Source: Thiodiazotropha sp040507225
GTDB lineage: Bacteria; Pseudomonadota; Gammaproteobacteria; Chromatiales; Chromatiaceae
Assembly: GCA_040507225.1 (NCBI GenBank)
Contig: JBEVVG010000001.1
Coordinates: forward strand, 186,001 to 250,000
Length of the DNA stretch: 64,000 nt
Direction: 5' to 3'
Shown: positions 35,440 through 45,795 of the stretch, piece after piece
Numbering within the stretch: position 1 is the stretch's first letter
Layout of the letters: each line of letters begins with the position of its first letter
Made by a program: the position numbers and the translations under genes
Notes under the pieces: model-generated
Seen by the model: the letters and a program-made list of their open reading frames with translations, nothing else
The model's database searches: none
Told to the model about the DNA's origin: nothing

Positions 35440-35895
35440 TCAGTTTTTTTTCTCTTGGGCCTCGACTTTTTTGATCAGAAGATTCAGCCGGTATTCCACA
35501 TTGGCAAACACCCGCTGCAACTCCTCGTGTGAGGTGCTCTGCAACCGGTTGAGGTCATCGAGTTCTCGCAATTGGTCGAGCAGGCTATCGAGTTCTGACC
35601 GGTATTGGGGCTCGATTTCCGCCTGCTCGAGAATACCGATCGCGGCTTGCATGTCCTGGTGCATCTCGTGAATACGTTGCAACAGATCGGTTTCCTCGCC
35701 GAAAGAGGCATACAGGCGTTGTTTCGCCAGGACCAGAGCAGAACGCTCCGGCTGGTAATAATCGGGACGGGTGGAATGCAGGTATCCGCCCAGGCCGATC
35801 AGCCCCGCTACGCCAATGATCACTGCGAGTATTGTGAGCACCTGCCGGGTCCGGCTGGAAGGGGGCGATTTCATGTTGCCGGGTGCTGAAGTCAT
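35440..35895 (-). CDS. Membrane-anchored coiled-coil protein, unknown
   Basis: A 151-residue protein, convergent with gnd. A short cytosolic start is followed by one hydrophobic segment (about 19-41, VLTILAVIIGVAGLIGLGGY) and a long charged helical region (about 55-150) with heptad-like Leu spacing, probably periplasmic. No family recognised. A structural or signalling adaptor is possible. Confidence 0.7.
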   Translation of the reverse strand: MTSAPGNMKSPPSSRTRQVLTILAVIIGVAGLIGLGGYLHSTRPDYYQPERSALVLAKQRLYASFGEETDLLQRIHEMHQDMQAAIGILEQAEIEPQYRSELDSLLDQLRELDDLNRLQSTSHEELQRVFANVEYRLNLLIKKVEAQEKKN

Positions 35896-36339
35896 GGTCG
35901 GTTACTCGCATGGGTCGGGAAGGATGGATTCGCTGCCTGAAACACTTGCCTTGGGCTTGGAAACTGTCGAATATTGTCATAATGCTTCATTGCAAATAGT
36001 CTCCTGTTGTCGTATCTGCCCATCTTGTTAGCATTCGTCTGACGCATTGTCGGGCTCGGATAAGTCGCCCACAAGTTCCTGCGTGATCGGTAACTGAGCA
36101 GGGGCAACCGGGTTCGATGGATGTGTTTGAGCCGATCATGTTGATGAGACAAGGTCGTGGTTTGGATGTTGCGCGGAACGGGACGGTCCGGCAACCCCTG
36201 GCATGAATAATGGCCCGTAAATCGGCATTCGGCGCTGTAACTTCCGCAATCCCCGAGCAAATATACCCATTCAAGAGTTGTTGGAATCGGCCGATCAACT
36301 GAGAGATAAGACAAGAACGAAAAGGACCCACTGACCCCT
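35896..36339. other. Divergent spacer, 444 bases
   Basis: Separates the coiled-coil gene (minus) from the PhnD-like gene (plus). No gene recognised. It should hold both promoters. Confidence 0.45.
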
Positions 36340-37239
36340 ATGGGCACCGTATCTGATCAGACGTTTCTCCCCGTTGCACCCAAGCGAGCGGGCTGGCTGA
36401 ATGTGATGTCGCTGTTTCTGGCATTGCTGCTGATTGCCTGGCATCTGCCGGCAATCGCGAAGGATCCCCTGATTCTGGGGGTGTTTCCCCGGCGTGACGC
36501 CGCGACCAGCGCGCAATTGTTCCAACCGCTTGCCAGCTATCTGGAACAGACCTTGGGGAGACCGGTAACCCTCGAGTTGTCTGCCGACTTCGAGGTGTTT
36601 CTGAGTAACCTGAAACTCCGCCGCTATGATATTGTACATATGAATCAATATGATTATGTCAATGCCCACAGGGAGTTGCGTTACGATGCCCTGGTTCAGA
36701 ACGAAGAGTTTGGGGAAAAGACGATCAAGGGCGCGGTGTATGTGCGCAAGGATTCGGGCTTGACTCAACTCGCCGACCTGAAAGGCAAGACCATTCTGTT
36801 TGGCGGTGGCCCGCGCGCCATGATGAGTTATATTGTACCCACCTATCTGCTGCGCAAGGGGGGACTGGATGCCAGCGATTACGAAGAGGTGTATGCCATC
36901 AATCCTCCCAATGCAGTGCTCGCGACCTATCTGGGTCGCGCCGATGCGGGCGGGGCCGGCGAGGTGGTGCGACGCCTGCCAATCGTCACTTCGAAAATCG
37001 AAGTGGAGCAACTTGATCTTATCGCCGTCAGCGAGCCGCTTCCGCATCTGCCCTGGGCAGTGAAATCGGAAATGGATCCTGAAATGAAGGCACGCATACA
37101 GTCACTCCTGGTGAATTTGAAAGCGACGGAGGAAGGGGCTAGGATTTTGAAAAAAGCGCGCCTGACAGCCCTCAATCCGGTTACCGACAGTGACTACGAC
37201 GCACACCGGATGATCATTGATTTTATCAATGAGCACTGA
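36340..37239 (+). CDS. PhnD-like periplasmic substrate-binding protein
   Basis: A 299-residue exported protein. A signal sequence with a long basic start (hydrophobic core about 22-38, ending AIAKD) precedes a type-2 periplasmic-binding fold of the phosphate/phosphonate (PhnD) family: LILGVFPRRDAATSAQLFQP, DIVHMNQYDYV, LADLKGKTILFGG. No ABC permease or ATPase is adjacent. A membrane GGDEF-EAL protein follows 74 bases later. It therefore probably acts as a ligand sensor for that protein rather than as part of a transporter. Confidence 0.88.
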   Translation: MGTVSDQTFLPVAPKRAGWLNVMSLFLALLLIAWHLPAIAKDPLILGVFPRRDAATSAQLFQPLASYLEQTLGRPVTLELSADFEVFLSNLKLRRYDIVHMNQYDYVNAHRELRYDALVQNEEFGEKTIKGAVYVRKDSGLTQLADLKGKTILFGGGPRAMMSYIVPTYLLRKGGLDASDYEEVYAINPPNAVLATYLGRADAGGAGEVVRRLPIVTSKIEVEQLDLIAVSEPLPHLPWAVKSEMDPEMKARIQSLLVNLKATEEGARILKKARLTALNPVTDSDYDAHRMIIDFINEH

Positions 37240-37313
37240 ATCGGGTATCAGCCGTATAAATCAATCCGGCGGTCATGTCAGGTCCCCAATAAACCCAGGG
37301 TGGGAGTATTTAA

Positions 37314-39803
37314 GTGGCTTTTGACGCCCCCCCCAACGCCATCAGCTTCTCCCGCAGCCTGCGCGCCCGGTTCATATTCTGGATCGGTATCGTTCTGCTG
37401 CTTACCCTGGGTGGCGCGGCGTACTATGTCTACTCGGCGCAGCAGACGCTGCTGGCCAACAGTCTGCAAAGTAAAGTGGTCGCCCTCGGCCGCTTCATCG
37501 CTCTGATCAGTCCGGATGCGATCTACACCTTCGACATCACCATGCTGGACCGTTATGTCAAACAGATCACCGAGGACGAGGATGTCCTGTTTGCCCAGAT
37601 TCGTTCTCCCAGCGGTACGCCTATGACCACCTACCTGCCTCCTGGAATTACCCGCGAGCAGGTCAAAGTCTGGATCGAAACCATCGACGAAACCCAGGAT
37701 CCCCAGCGATTGACCGTGGACAAGGTCATTTTCTACAGTTTTTCGATTGTCGCCAACGGCGAGGAACTCGGTCATGTTCTGGTGGGCCTCGATACCCAGC
37801 CGATGCAGGCACATACACGTCAGGTGCTGGTGGATTTAATCAAGATCTTCAGCGCCATCGTGATCTCATTGGGCGTTTTGATTTTCATGATTTTCAAATG
37901 GCATGTCCTGGATCCCGTAGGCAGGCTGAAAACAGCCGCGATGCGGGTATCGGAGGGGGATTTCACCCATCAGGTCGAGGTGCAGCAGCATGATGAACTC
38001 GGACACCTGGCGACATGTTTCAATTCCATGATGGATGAGATCAACATCGATCGCGAGGCCCTGATATCCAGCAACCAGCGGTTGGCGGAAGAGATACACC
38101 AGCGCCAACTGGCCAATGTTGAACTTACCAAACTGTCGCTCGCAGTCGAGCAAAGTCCGGCCTCAGTGGTGATTACCGATCTTGAGGGACATGTGGAGTA
38201 TGTCAATCCGAGGTTCTGCGAAGTGAGCGGGTATTACCGGGATGAAGTGATTGGCAAACAGATTCCGATGTTTGGTAACGAGACCCAGGAACCCCAGGAG
38301 CGGCAGCGGATCATCACGCAGTTGAGTCAGGGTGACTTGTGGCGGGGGGAATTTCGTAATCAACGTAAAAACGGTGAAGAGTACTGGGAATCCGCAGTAC
38401 TTGCGCCGATTCGCGATGATCAGGGTGTGATCACCCATTACCTTGCGGTCAAGGAAGACATCAGTGAACGCAAGGCCTTTGAGGAAACCCTCGTGGAACA
38501 GGCTACCCACGACCAGTTGACCGGTCTCCCCAATCGCTTCCTTGCAATGGATCGTCTGCAGCAGTTGATGCAGCATGCGATGCGTGAAAAGAACAAGATC
38601 GCGGTCATTTACATCGATCTTGATAATTTCAAAATGGTCAACGACAGTCTGGGCCACGCGACCGGTGACGGGTTGCTGGTGCAGGTCGCCAATCGTATCT
38701 GGGCGCAACTGCGCGACGAAGATACCCTGAGTCGCCTTGGTGGTGATGAGTTCATGGCTTTGGTGCCAAACCTAAAAAATCCTGCAGAGGATCTGCAGAT
38801 TATTCTCGATCGTCTGATCGCGTCCGTGAAAATTCCCTTCGAGGTCTATGAGAGCGAGATCAATGTGACTTCCAGTATGGGCATCTCGCTGTTTCCGGAT
38901 GACGGTGAAAGTGTCGGGATGCTGATGAGCAATGCGGATATCGCCATGTACGAGGCCAAGCGGTCTGGACGCAACACTTTTCGATTCTTCACCCGCGAGA
39001 TGAATGAGCAGGTGCGGGAGAAGATGGCTCTGGAAAGCCGTCTTCGACACGCCTTGGAGGAAGGTGAACTGTATCCCGTGTATCAGCCTGTCATAAGGCT
39101 TTCCGACGGGGCCGTGGTCGGTGCCGAGACCTTGCTGCGCTGGCACAACCCGGAGATGGGGGACATCACACCCGCAGAATTCATTCCGATTGCCGAGCAG
39201 TTCGGACTGATCCGCCCGATCACCGATTGGCTGCTGCAACGCATCATGACTGATGCGCGTGAGTGGAAAGGGCGACCGGAGGAATTCTGGATCGCGGTCA
39301 ATGTGCCGCCGATCTATTTCTGCGAAGACGCCTTTAGAGATGCCTTGAGCGGGACCCTGCAACAGGCTGTCGAACAGGGTATTACACTGTGTGTCGAGAT
39401 TACGGAGAACCTGTTTTTGCAGAATGACAAAACCGCGCTGAATGTTTTTCAGGACCTCAGGGCGCTTGGGGTTTCCTCCGCAGTGGACGACTTCGGGACC
39501 GGCTATTCCTCTCTGGCCTACCTGAAACAGTTTCCTTTGGATTTTCTGAAAATCGACCGGGCATTCGTCGATGGACTGCCGGAAAACCCCGATGACCAGT
39601 CGCTCACCGAAGCGATCGTCCTGATGGGTCACCGTCTGGGTATCCGGATAATCGCCGAAGGCGTCGAGAACGCGGTGCAACTCGAATATCTGCGTAACCT
39701 CAAGGTCGAGTACGCGCAAGGCTACCATATCGCCAAGCCTATGAATCAAAGTGTATTTTTAGACTACCTCATGACCCTTGGGCGGGGCTCGCCCGATCTC
39801 TGA
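37314..39803 (+). CDS. Membrane HAMP-PAS-GGDEF-EAL protein
   Basis: The protein is 829 residues from a GTG start with TGGGAG upstream. TM1 spans about 20-40, a periplasmic region about 41-172 and TM2 about 175-198. A HAMP domain follows, then PAS-PAC (about 272-395), GGDEF with LGGDEFMALV (about 400-560) and EAL (about 575-820). The EAL motif reads Glu-Thr-Leu (GAETLLRW), with DDFGTGYSS and QGYHIAKP kept, so both c-di-GMP synthesis and breakdown are possible. It is the likely partner of the PhnD-like protein just upstream. Confidence 0.93.
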   Translation: MAFDAPPNAISFSRSLRARFIFWIGIVLLLTLGGAAYYVYSAQQTLLANSLQSKVVALGRFIALISPDAIYTFDITMLDRYVKQITEDEDVLFAQIRSPSGTPMTTYLPPGITREQVKVWIETIDETQDPQRLTVDKVIFYSFSIVANGEELGHVLVGLDTQPMQAHTRQVLVDLIKIFSAIVISLGVLIFMIFKWHVLDPVGRLKTAAMRVSEGDFTHQVEVQQHDELGHLATCFNSMMDEINIDREALISSNQRLAEEIHQRQLANVELTKLSLAVEQSPASVVITDLEGHVEYVNPRFCEVSGYYRDEVIGKQIPMFGNETQEPQERQRIITQLSQGDLWRGEFRNQRKNGEEYWESAVLAPIRDDQGVITHYLAVKEDISERKAFEETLVEQATHDQLTGLPNRFLAMDRLQQLMQHAMREKNKIAVIYIDLDNFKMVNDSLGHATGDGLLVQVANRIWAQLRDEDTLSRLGGDEFMALVPNLKNPAEDLQIILDRLIASVKIPFEVYESEINVTSSMGISLFPDDGESVGMLMSNADIAMYEAKRSGRNTFRFFTREMNEQVREKMALESRLRHALEEGELYPVYQPVIRLSDGAVVGAETLLRWHNPEMGDITPAEFIPIAEQFGLIRPITDWLLQRIMTDAREWKGRPEEFWIAVNVPPIYFCEDAFRDALSGTLQQAVEQGITLCVEITENLFLQNDKTALNVFQDLRALGVSSAVDDFGTGYSSLAYLKQFPLDFLKIDRAFVDGLPENPDDQSLTEAIVLMGHRLGIRIIAEGVENAVQLEYLRNLKVEYAQGYHIAKPMNQSVFLDYLMTLGRGSPDL

Positions 39804-40193
39804 ACGCACTTTTTCATTTTCACCGGCCGGGTGTTTGGCGAAGACTCTGACATATTATTGGTATATTCGAAAATACCTGACTTCTGAGTCTGCACCTGCC
39901 GGGATCAAAATATGGTAATTTGTCACTTTCGCTGTGCTTGAAAAGCGCTGGGAAATGGGCGAATCTTAATCCCAGCCAACCAGCCGCGAGACGATGACAG
40001 CCAAATGCCTGTAACCGGGCGTTCAGGACTGTGATCGCAAGAGGGGCGGCTGTTCCGTAGAAAAAAAACCATGACGCCTCAGCCGGGGTCTGCTAAACCG
40101 GGCGTCCGTGCATTTTGAATACCGTTGCCTCTGTACGCCAAGATTTGCGATGCGGGGTAGGGATCGAGTTATCACAATAGGGGGAGTAACCTT
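39804..40193. other. Spacer before autotransporter, 390 bases
   Basis: No gene seen. GC-rich potential hairpins occur around 40040-40110. The last 20 bases hold GGGGGAG, the ribosome site of the next gene. Confidence 0.45.
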
Positions 40194-42911
40194 ATGTCTC
40201 ATCGCAGCAAGGCCTGTCACGCACCCGTGCGCCGGCATGCAACGCTTCAGTTCCTGATTCTCATCGTTCTGGCGACCTTTGCCATGAACGCAGCCGCATT
40301 CTGGACGGTCAGTCCGACTTCGGTCGCATTCGGTGATGTGGTGGTGAATACTGACAGTACACCTGTGACGGTGACCTTCACCAACCAGAACACAGGGGCG
40401 AATATCGAGATCGACTCGATTACCGCCACCGCGCCGTTCAGCGTGACCCACGACTGTCCCCTGATTTCCAACGACCTGCTTCTTGCGCCCACGGCAAGTT
40501 GTAACATTACGGTGGTCTATTCACCGACCGCACTGGGCACCAACAACGGTTCACTGACCATCATCGGCGCCGACCGTTCTGTGGTGTTCGGCTCGGGATA
40601 TCTGCCTATCAATGAGATCATCGACCTGAGCGGAACGGCCATCGACCAGCAGCTCGGAGAACTGGTGCTGCAGAGTAACGGCGTGGATTTCGGCGCCGTG
40701 CTTCCCGGTACACCCGCAACCCCCGTACCGGTCACCCTGACCAACACGGGTAACTCCACGGCCAGTATCAGCACGCTCAGCGCCTCATCGCCGTTTACCG
40801 CGACGAATGACTGTCCCGGGTTCCTGGAGCCCAGCCAGAGCTGTACCGTGCAGGTCAGCATCAACACCTCCACCCTGGGCGATGTCAACGGAACGCTATC
40901 CGTAACAGGCTCCGGGCCTCAGGGAAGCACCAGCAGCAGTGTCGCTCTGACCGCCTCGGTGCAGGGCGCGTTCCTTTCGGTGTCCGATGGCAGTTTGAGC
41001 TTTCCGGATACGGAGATTGGCAGCAGCAGTGCCAGCCAGACGGTGACCTTCACCAATACCGGCAACGTCTCCCTGACGGAACTCACCCTCATGCTGGAAG
41101 GGGATTTCACCGAGACCAATGATTGCCCGGCAACCCTCAGCGCCGGCGCGAGTTGTGACGTGATGATTTCCGCAGCGCCCAGCGTAGCGGGGGATCTTAG
41201 CGGAGCCTTGCTGATTTCGGCCATGAGCGGCAGTTCCCCGGTTTCCGAGAGTATCAGTCTGAGCGTAACGGGTACCGAGCCGGTTGCTGCATCCGATCTG
41301 GTGCCTTCGGTATCCTCCCTGGATTTCCCGGATGCCACGGTGGATGCGGAATCCCAGCCGCAGACCCTGACTCTCTCCAACCCGGGCAGTGTCCCGGTGG
41401 ATATCAACGGTATCACCACGGAAGGGGATTTCTCCCAGACCAATGATTGCGGCACCACCCTGGATGCCGGCGCCAGCTGCGATATCCAGATCACCTTCGT
41501 GCCCCAGTCGGAAGGGACGCAGAGCGGCGCCCTGGTGATCGATACCAGTACCGGTATCAGCCGGGTCACGCTTTCAGGCACCGCGGCAGCCGATACGCCG
41601 GCTGCGCCACCGACGATCAACGACATAGTGGAAGACGCACTGGCTCCCTACACCGGTGGTAATCCCAACCTGGAATCGCTGGCCGGGGTGATCGCTGAGG
41701 CCTGTCCCAGCGGCCGGCTGGGTGACCAGTTGCAGTCCGACTGTAACGCGGTGGTCGGTGCAGCCTTCGACGAGGATCCAAACACTGCCCGCGCACTGCA
41801 GCAGGTGGTTCCGGAATCCGCCACCAAGGCCAACAACGTATCCCGCCAGGGTGGCGAGACCCAGGTGCGTAATCTGGGCTCCCGCATCTCCGCGCTGCGT
41901 GCCGGAACCCGGGGGCTGTCGTTCAACGGCCTGGATTGGCGCATTGACGGGGAGGATCTGCCCGTCCATCTGCTGGCGGATGCCTATCGCAAGAGCCAGG
42001 GTGGAGGCGCCAGTGCAGACAACCCGCTGCTGGAATCGCGGCTTGGCGTGTTCGTCACGGGCGATATCGCCAGCGGCAGCAAGGATGAGACCGACCTGGA
42101 GTCGGGACTCGATTTCGATACCTACGGTCTGACCGTCGGTGCCGATTACCGCATCAGCAATCAGTTCATCCTAGGTGGCGCCTTTGGTTTCATCAATACC
42201 CAGGCGGATCTGAACAACAATGCGGGTGATCTGGATACCCAGGGTTACAGCCTGAGTCTCTACGGTACCTACTATAGCGAGCAGAACTACTTCATCGACT
42301 TTGCCGGTTCGTACGGTGTGAACAACTTCGAACAGACCCGCAACATCGTCTATCAGCTGGATGGCTTTGCCAACGTCAATCAGAAACTCGATGCGGACTA
42401 CGACGGTGACATGTACAGCCTGTTCGTCGGTTCCGGGTATGACTTCAGCCGCGGTGCCTGGAGCTTTGGTCCGCGGGTCGATCTGGAGTACGTACGCTCT
42501 AACGTGGACGGCTTCACTGAAGAGGTCTCCAATGCCAGCGCCGACGGGGGTGGCTGGGCGACCCGGGTGGAGGACATGGATCAGACCTGGCTGACCATGA
42601 ATCTGGGTGGTCGTGTGAGCTATACCCAAAGCACCGACTGGGGCGTGCTCATTCCCTACGCACGTCTCGACTGGTTGCATGAGTTCAAGGATGACTCCCA
42701 GGTCGTCAATGCTTATTTCGTGGACGATCCGAATGCGCAGGCGATCGAGATCAGCAGTGAAGATCCTGATCGCGACTACATGCGGCTGCGTCTGGGCGCT
42801 TCGGCCCAGTTCCAGAACGGACTGGTGGGCTTCTTCGACTTCGGCACCCTGTTCGCCAACAGTCGCTGGAGCAGCAACAATGTCAGCCTGGGTGTAAGAA
42901 TGGAGTTCTGA
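40194..42911 (+). CDS. Autotransporter with ASH/choice-of-anchor-D repeat passenger
   Basis: A 905-residue outer-membrane protein. The signal peptide covers about residues 1-36. Four beta-sandwich repeats of about 105 residues follow (about 36-475). Each has the form NDC(P), Leu, Gly-x-Ser-Cys, Phe/Tyr-x-Pro, Gly, Gly-x-Leu, with a Cys pair per repeat. These are ASH/HYDIN-like (choice-of-anchor D) domains. A Pro-rich linker and helical segment (about 475-600) precede an autotransporter beta-barrel (about 615-905) ending in the terminal Phe of GVRMEF. A surface adhesin or host-contact role is inferred. A strong terminator follows. Confidence 0.9.
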   Translation: MSHRSKACHAPVRRHATLQFLILIVLATFAMNAAAFWTVSPTSVAFGDVVVNTDSTPVTVTFTNQNTGANIEIDSITATAPFSVTHDCPLISNDLLLAPTASCNITVVYSPTALGTNNGSLTIIGADRSVVFGSGYLPINEIIDLSGTAIDQQLGELVLQSNGVDFGAVLPGTPATPVPVTLTNTGNSTASISTLSASSPFTATNDCPGFLEPSQSCTVQVSINTSTLGDVNGTLSVTGSGPQGSTSSSVALTASVQGAFLSVSDGSLSFPDTEIGSSSASQTVTFTNTGNVSLTELTLMLEGDFTETNDCPATLSAGASCDVMISAAPSVAGDLSGALLISAMSGSSPVSESISLSVTGTEPVAASDLVPSVSSLDFPDATVDAESQPQTLTLSNPGSVPVDINGITTEGDFSQTNDCGTTLDAGASCDIQITFVPQSEGTQSGALVIDTSTGISRVTLSGTAAADTPAAPPTINDIVEDALAPYTGGNPNLESLAGVIAEACPSGRLGDQLQSDCNAVVGAAFDEDPNTARALQQVVPESATKANNVSRQGGETQVRNLGSRISALRAGTRGLSFNGLDWRIDGEDLPVHLLADAYRKSQGGGASADNPLLESRLGVFVTGDIASGSKDETDLESGLDFDTYGLTVGADYRISNQFILGGAFGFINTQADLNNNAGDLDTQGYSLSLYGTYYSEQNYFIDFAGSYGVNNFEQTRNIVYQLDGFANVNQKLDADYDGDMYSLFVGSGYDFSRGAWSFGPRVDLEYVRSNVDGFTEEVSNASADGGGWATRVEDMDQTWLTMNLGGRVSYTQSTDWGVLIPYARLDWLHEFKDDSQVVNAYFVDDPNAQAIEISSEDPDRDYMRLRLGASAQFQNGLVGFFDFGTLFANSRWSSNNVSLGVRMEF

Positions 42912-42918
42912 CCCAATG

Positions 42919-42952
42919 CCGGGATCCGGTTAGCCAGCCGGATCCCGGTTTT
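42919..42952 (+). terminator. Intrinsic terminator after autotransporter gene
   Basis: CCGGGATCCGG (42919-42929) pairs with CCGGATCCCGG (42938-42948), followed by TTTT. It sits 8 bases after the autotransporter stop. Confidence 0.88.
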
Positions 42953-43201
42953 ATCCCGCCTGAATCTGTCCTTTGCCCCCCTGTCGCTGAACAAGGGGTA
43001 TCCACACATCTTGCAACGGTCTGAGTGCCGAATCCGTCCCGTCGGGAAACCAACTCTTTCAGTGCGTAACTATGGGGGGAGGTTTCCGGGTCAATTCAAG
43101 ATTCCGGATCAGTCGATCACTCGATATGGATCGACAGTTCAGAGAGCGCCGTCACTGAATGACTCAAGCGACAAGTGCAGCCAGTTGATCCGCCCGGCGG
43201 G

Positions 43202-44383
43202 TCAGAATTGCGCGGCATCCCGCCGGGCGATCACCTTGAGTCGCAGCATCAAAACGGTTCCTGCAAGCATGACTGCGGCCGCCAGGTAGAGCCCCTGCTC
43301 GTAGCTGCCGCTGTGGCCGGCAATCAGTCCGGTGACCGCGGGCGCTGCGATCTGGGCAATCCCGTAGGAGATCGTCATTTTACCCATCATTTTGGCGGGA
43401 CGGGTCGGGTAATAGCGACCCGCCATGGTCAATACCAGGCTGACGATGCCGATGAAGGTGCCGCCGAACAGCAGCGCACCCAACAGGGTCATGATCAGGT
43501 TCGGTAGAAGTGCCGGCAGGAGAATTCCCAGGATCTGCAGTACAAATGCCAGGGTCAGGGCATTCAGGTCGCCCACCCGTCGCGCAATCAGGTCCCAGAT
43601 GATGCATGCCGGTGTGGCGCCCAGACCCAGCAGCAGGAAGGCCCAGGTTCCCTTGCCCGAGAGTCCGGGGGTGTGATCAACGATCGCCACGATGAAGGTG
43701 GTGCTCACCACATACCCGACACCGGCACAGAAATAGATCAGGATAAACAGGCGCAGAAACTCCCGGCTCGGCGGATTGTCATGCATTCGGGCGCCGCTGC
43801 GGGTGGTGCTTGAGGTCTCGGGAGGGGGCAGCCAGGCCCAGGCGGGAATGAGCAGGGCGATACCGGCCAGACTCAGCACCCACCACTGTTGAGACCAGTC
43901 GAACCAGCCGGTCATGAATTCCACCAGGGCCGAGCAGACAACAATACCCGCGCCCACGCCGGCGAAGTGAATCCCCAGTTCGCTGCGGTGATCGTGGCGG
44001 ATCAGCCAGTTGAGGATCAGGCCGGATCCGAACAACAGACCTGCCGCACTGGTCAAGCCCGCGACAAAGCGCGAAACCGCCCACACCCAGAGGTGATCGG
44101 TCATGCCCATGAGCATGGTTGAAAGTACCGCGAGCACCAGACCGAGGCGGTACAGCCGGTCCTTGAGCACCAGGTCACTGATCAACGAAGCGACAATCGC
44201 CCCACACAGGTAACCGACATAATTAACCGATGCGAGCCAGCCGCCTTCCTCGATACCCAAACCCGCCTGCTGCTGCATCAGAGGCAGCATTGGGGTATAG
44301 GCAAAGCGCGCAATCCCCAGGGTCAGGATGAGACTGACGATACCGGCGCTGAGAACCTTGAATCGGGCAATCGAGTCGGACAT
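43202..44383 (-). CDS. YbfB/YjiJ-family MFS transporter
   Basis: A 393-residue inner-membrane carrier with about 12 hydrophobic segments. The family signature is LGIARFAYTPMLPLM in TM1, then GWLASVNYVGYLCGA. The start at 44383 is chosen because GGTGGA precedes it on the minus strand; an ATG 30 bases further out lacks a site. Substrate unknown. Divergent from lrgA. Confidence 0.88.
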   Translation of the reverse strand: MSDSIARFKVLSAGIVSLILTLGIARFAYTPMLPLMQQQAGLGIEEGGWLASVNYVGYLCGAIVASLISDLVLKDRLYRLGLVLAVLSTMLMGMTDHLWVWAVSRFVAGLTSAAGLLFGSGLILNWLIRHDHRSELGIHFAGVGAGIVVCSALVEFMTGWFDWSQQWWVLSLAGIALLIPAWAWLPPPETSSTTRSGARMHDNPPSREFLRLFILIYFCAGVGYVVSTTFIVAIVDHTPGLSGKGTWAFLLLGLGATPACIIWDLIARRVGDLNALTLAFVLQILGILLPALLPNLIMTLLGALLFGGTFIGIVSLVLTMAGRYYPTRPAKMMGKMTISYGIAQIAAPAVTGLIAGHSGSYEQGLYLAAAVMLAGTVLMLRLKVIARRDAAQF

Positions 44384-44605
44384 GAAATCCACCGCTGAAA
44401 AACCCGGAAACATAGCAGTTTCACAGGAAAAGACCAGACTATTCTCCCCGGCGATGTCAGACCTGTATCATGAGTCTCCGGGAAGGTCTCCCTGGCAAAC
44501 CGGCAGGCAGCCATCGATCCATGCCAGGTGACTGTCCCATCCGCGTTGACAAACCGGCCGCCATGGACCGAGGATGTACGAAGGTTTTGGCACAGGGCAG
44601 GTAGC

Positions 44606-44962
44606 ATGGGCTTCATCAACGGCATCACCCTTCTTCTCATCTATCAACTCATTGGTGAGGTATCGGTCCTCTGGTTGGAATTACCGGTACCGGGGCCGGT
44701 GGTGGGAATGATCCTGCTGTTTCTGACTCTACTCATCCGGGGAGATTCGGCACAGCCCCTGAACCAGGCCAGCAGCACTCTGCTGAGTCATCTCTCGTTG
44801 CTATTCGTACCGGCCGGGGTCGGGCTGGTGGTGCATCTGAACCTGATCGCCGATGCCTGGTTGCCGATCCTGCTGACCCTGGTACTCAGTACCCTGATCA
44901 CCCTGGCCGCAACAGCCGGGGTATTCTGGCTGACTCTGCGTCTGCGCTCGAAGAGGACCTGA
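44606..44962 (+). CDS. lrgA: CidA/LrgA-family holin-like protein
   Basis: A 118-residue protein with four membrane helices and the motif LWLELPVPGPVVGMILLFL (about 22-40). CidA/LrgA proteins form holin-like complexes linked to murein hydrolase control, and with LrgB family members to metabolite export. ATG 44606 fits the family length; a GTG at 44528 would add 26 non-membrane residues. lrgB follows after 3 bases. Confidence 0.87.
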   Translation: MGFINGITLLLIYQLIGEVSVLWLELPVPGPVVGMILLFLTLLIRGDSAQPLNQASSTLLSHLSLLFVPAGVGLVVHLNLIADAWLPILLTLVLSTLITLAATAGVFWLTLRLRSKRT

Positions 44963-44965
44963 GGC

Positions 44966-45694
44966 ATGCCGGAGAAAAATCTCGCCGCAATCTGGGTCTA
45001 CCTGTCCACCACACCCCTGCTGGGGTTGACGATTACCCTGATTGCCTATGGCCTTGCATACCGCATCTACATGCGGTTCAAGGCCAATCCCCTGCTGCAT
45101 CCGGTGTTCCTCTCCGTAAGCCTGCTGATCGGGCTTCTGCTTCTCACCGGCACACCCTACAGTGCCTACTTTGAAGGTGGCCAGTTCGTGCACTTTCTAC
45201 TGGGTCCGGCGACGGTTGCACTCGCCGTTCCCCTGTATCATCAGTGGCCCAAACTCAAACGACTCTGGTTGCCATTGGGCATCACCCTGGTCTCTGGGGT
45301 CGTGATCGGGGCCATGAGCTCAATACTCCTGGCCCAGTTGCTTGGAATCGGGACCCAGACGCTACTGTCCCTGGCGCCGAAGTCAGTAACCGCTCCCGTG
45401 GCCATGGGTATCGCGGAGAAAATCGGTGGACTGCCATCTCTCACCGCTGTGTTCGTGGTGATCACCGGGATCCTGGGCGCCGCCGTGGGTACCCGGATCT
45501 TTGCTCTGATGCGCATCCAGGACGACAGCGTCAAGGGATTCGTTATGGGTATCACGGCACACGGCATCGGAACCGCGCGCGCCTTTCAAATCAGTGAGGA
45601 GATGGGTGCATTTTCCGGATTGGCAATGGCCCTGGCGACCTTTACGACCGCCCTCATTCTGCCCTGGTTGCTGAGTTTTCTCGGCTATTACTGA
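44966..45694 (+). CDS. lrgB: LrgB/CidB-family membrane protein
   Basis: A 242-residue protein with about seven hydrophobic segments and the LrgB motifs LLGPATVALAVPLY, LAPKSVTAPVAMGIAEKIGG and GHGIGTA-like TAHGIGTARAF. It works with the upstream LrgA partner. The plastid homolog carries glycolate/glycerate, so metabolite export is one possible function. Confidence 0.92.
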   Translation: MPEKNLAAIWVYLSTTPLLGLTITLIAYGLAYRIYMRFKANPLLHPVFLSVSLLIGLLLLTGTPYSAYFEGGQFVHFLLGPATVALAVPLYHQWPKLKRLWLPLGITLVSGVVIGAMSSILLAQLLGIGTQTLLSLAPKSVTAPVAMGIAEKIGGLPSLTAVFVVITGILGAAVGTRIFALMRIQDDSVKGFVMGITAHGIGTARAFQISEEMGAFSGLAMALATFTTALILPWLLSFLGYY

Positions 45695-45795
45695 ACAATC
45701 GGGATAAGTGTCGAAACTTCGATACAATTCAGTCTGGAGGTGAATTCCGCTATGCCCGGGCACATCCAAAACATCCGCTGATCGGGAGTATGGCC

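Noticed and set aside
40040..40110. GACGCCTCAGCC and nearby bases resembling part of a c-di-GMP-I (GEMM) riboswitch
   Set aside because: The core GACGCAAAGCC is not matched and the upstream GCAAACC element is missing.
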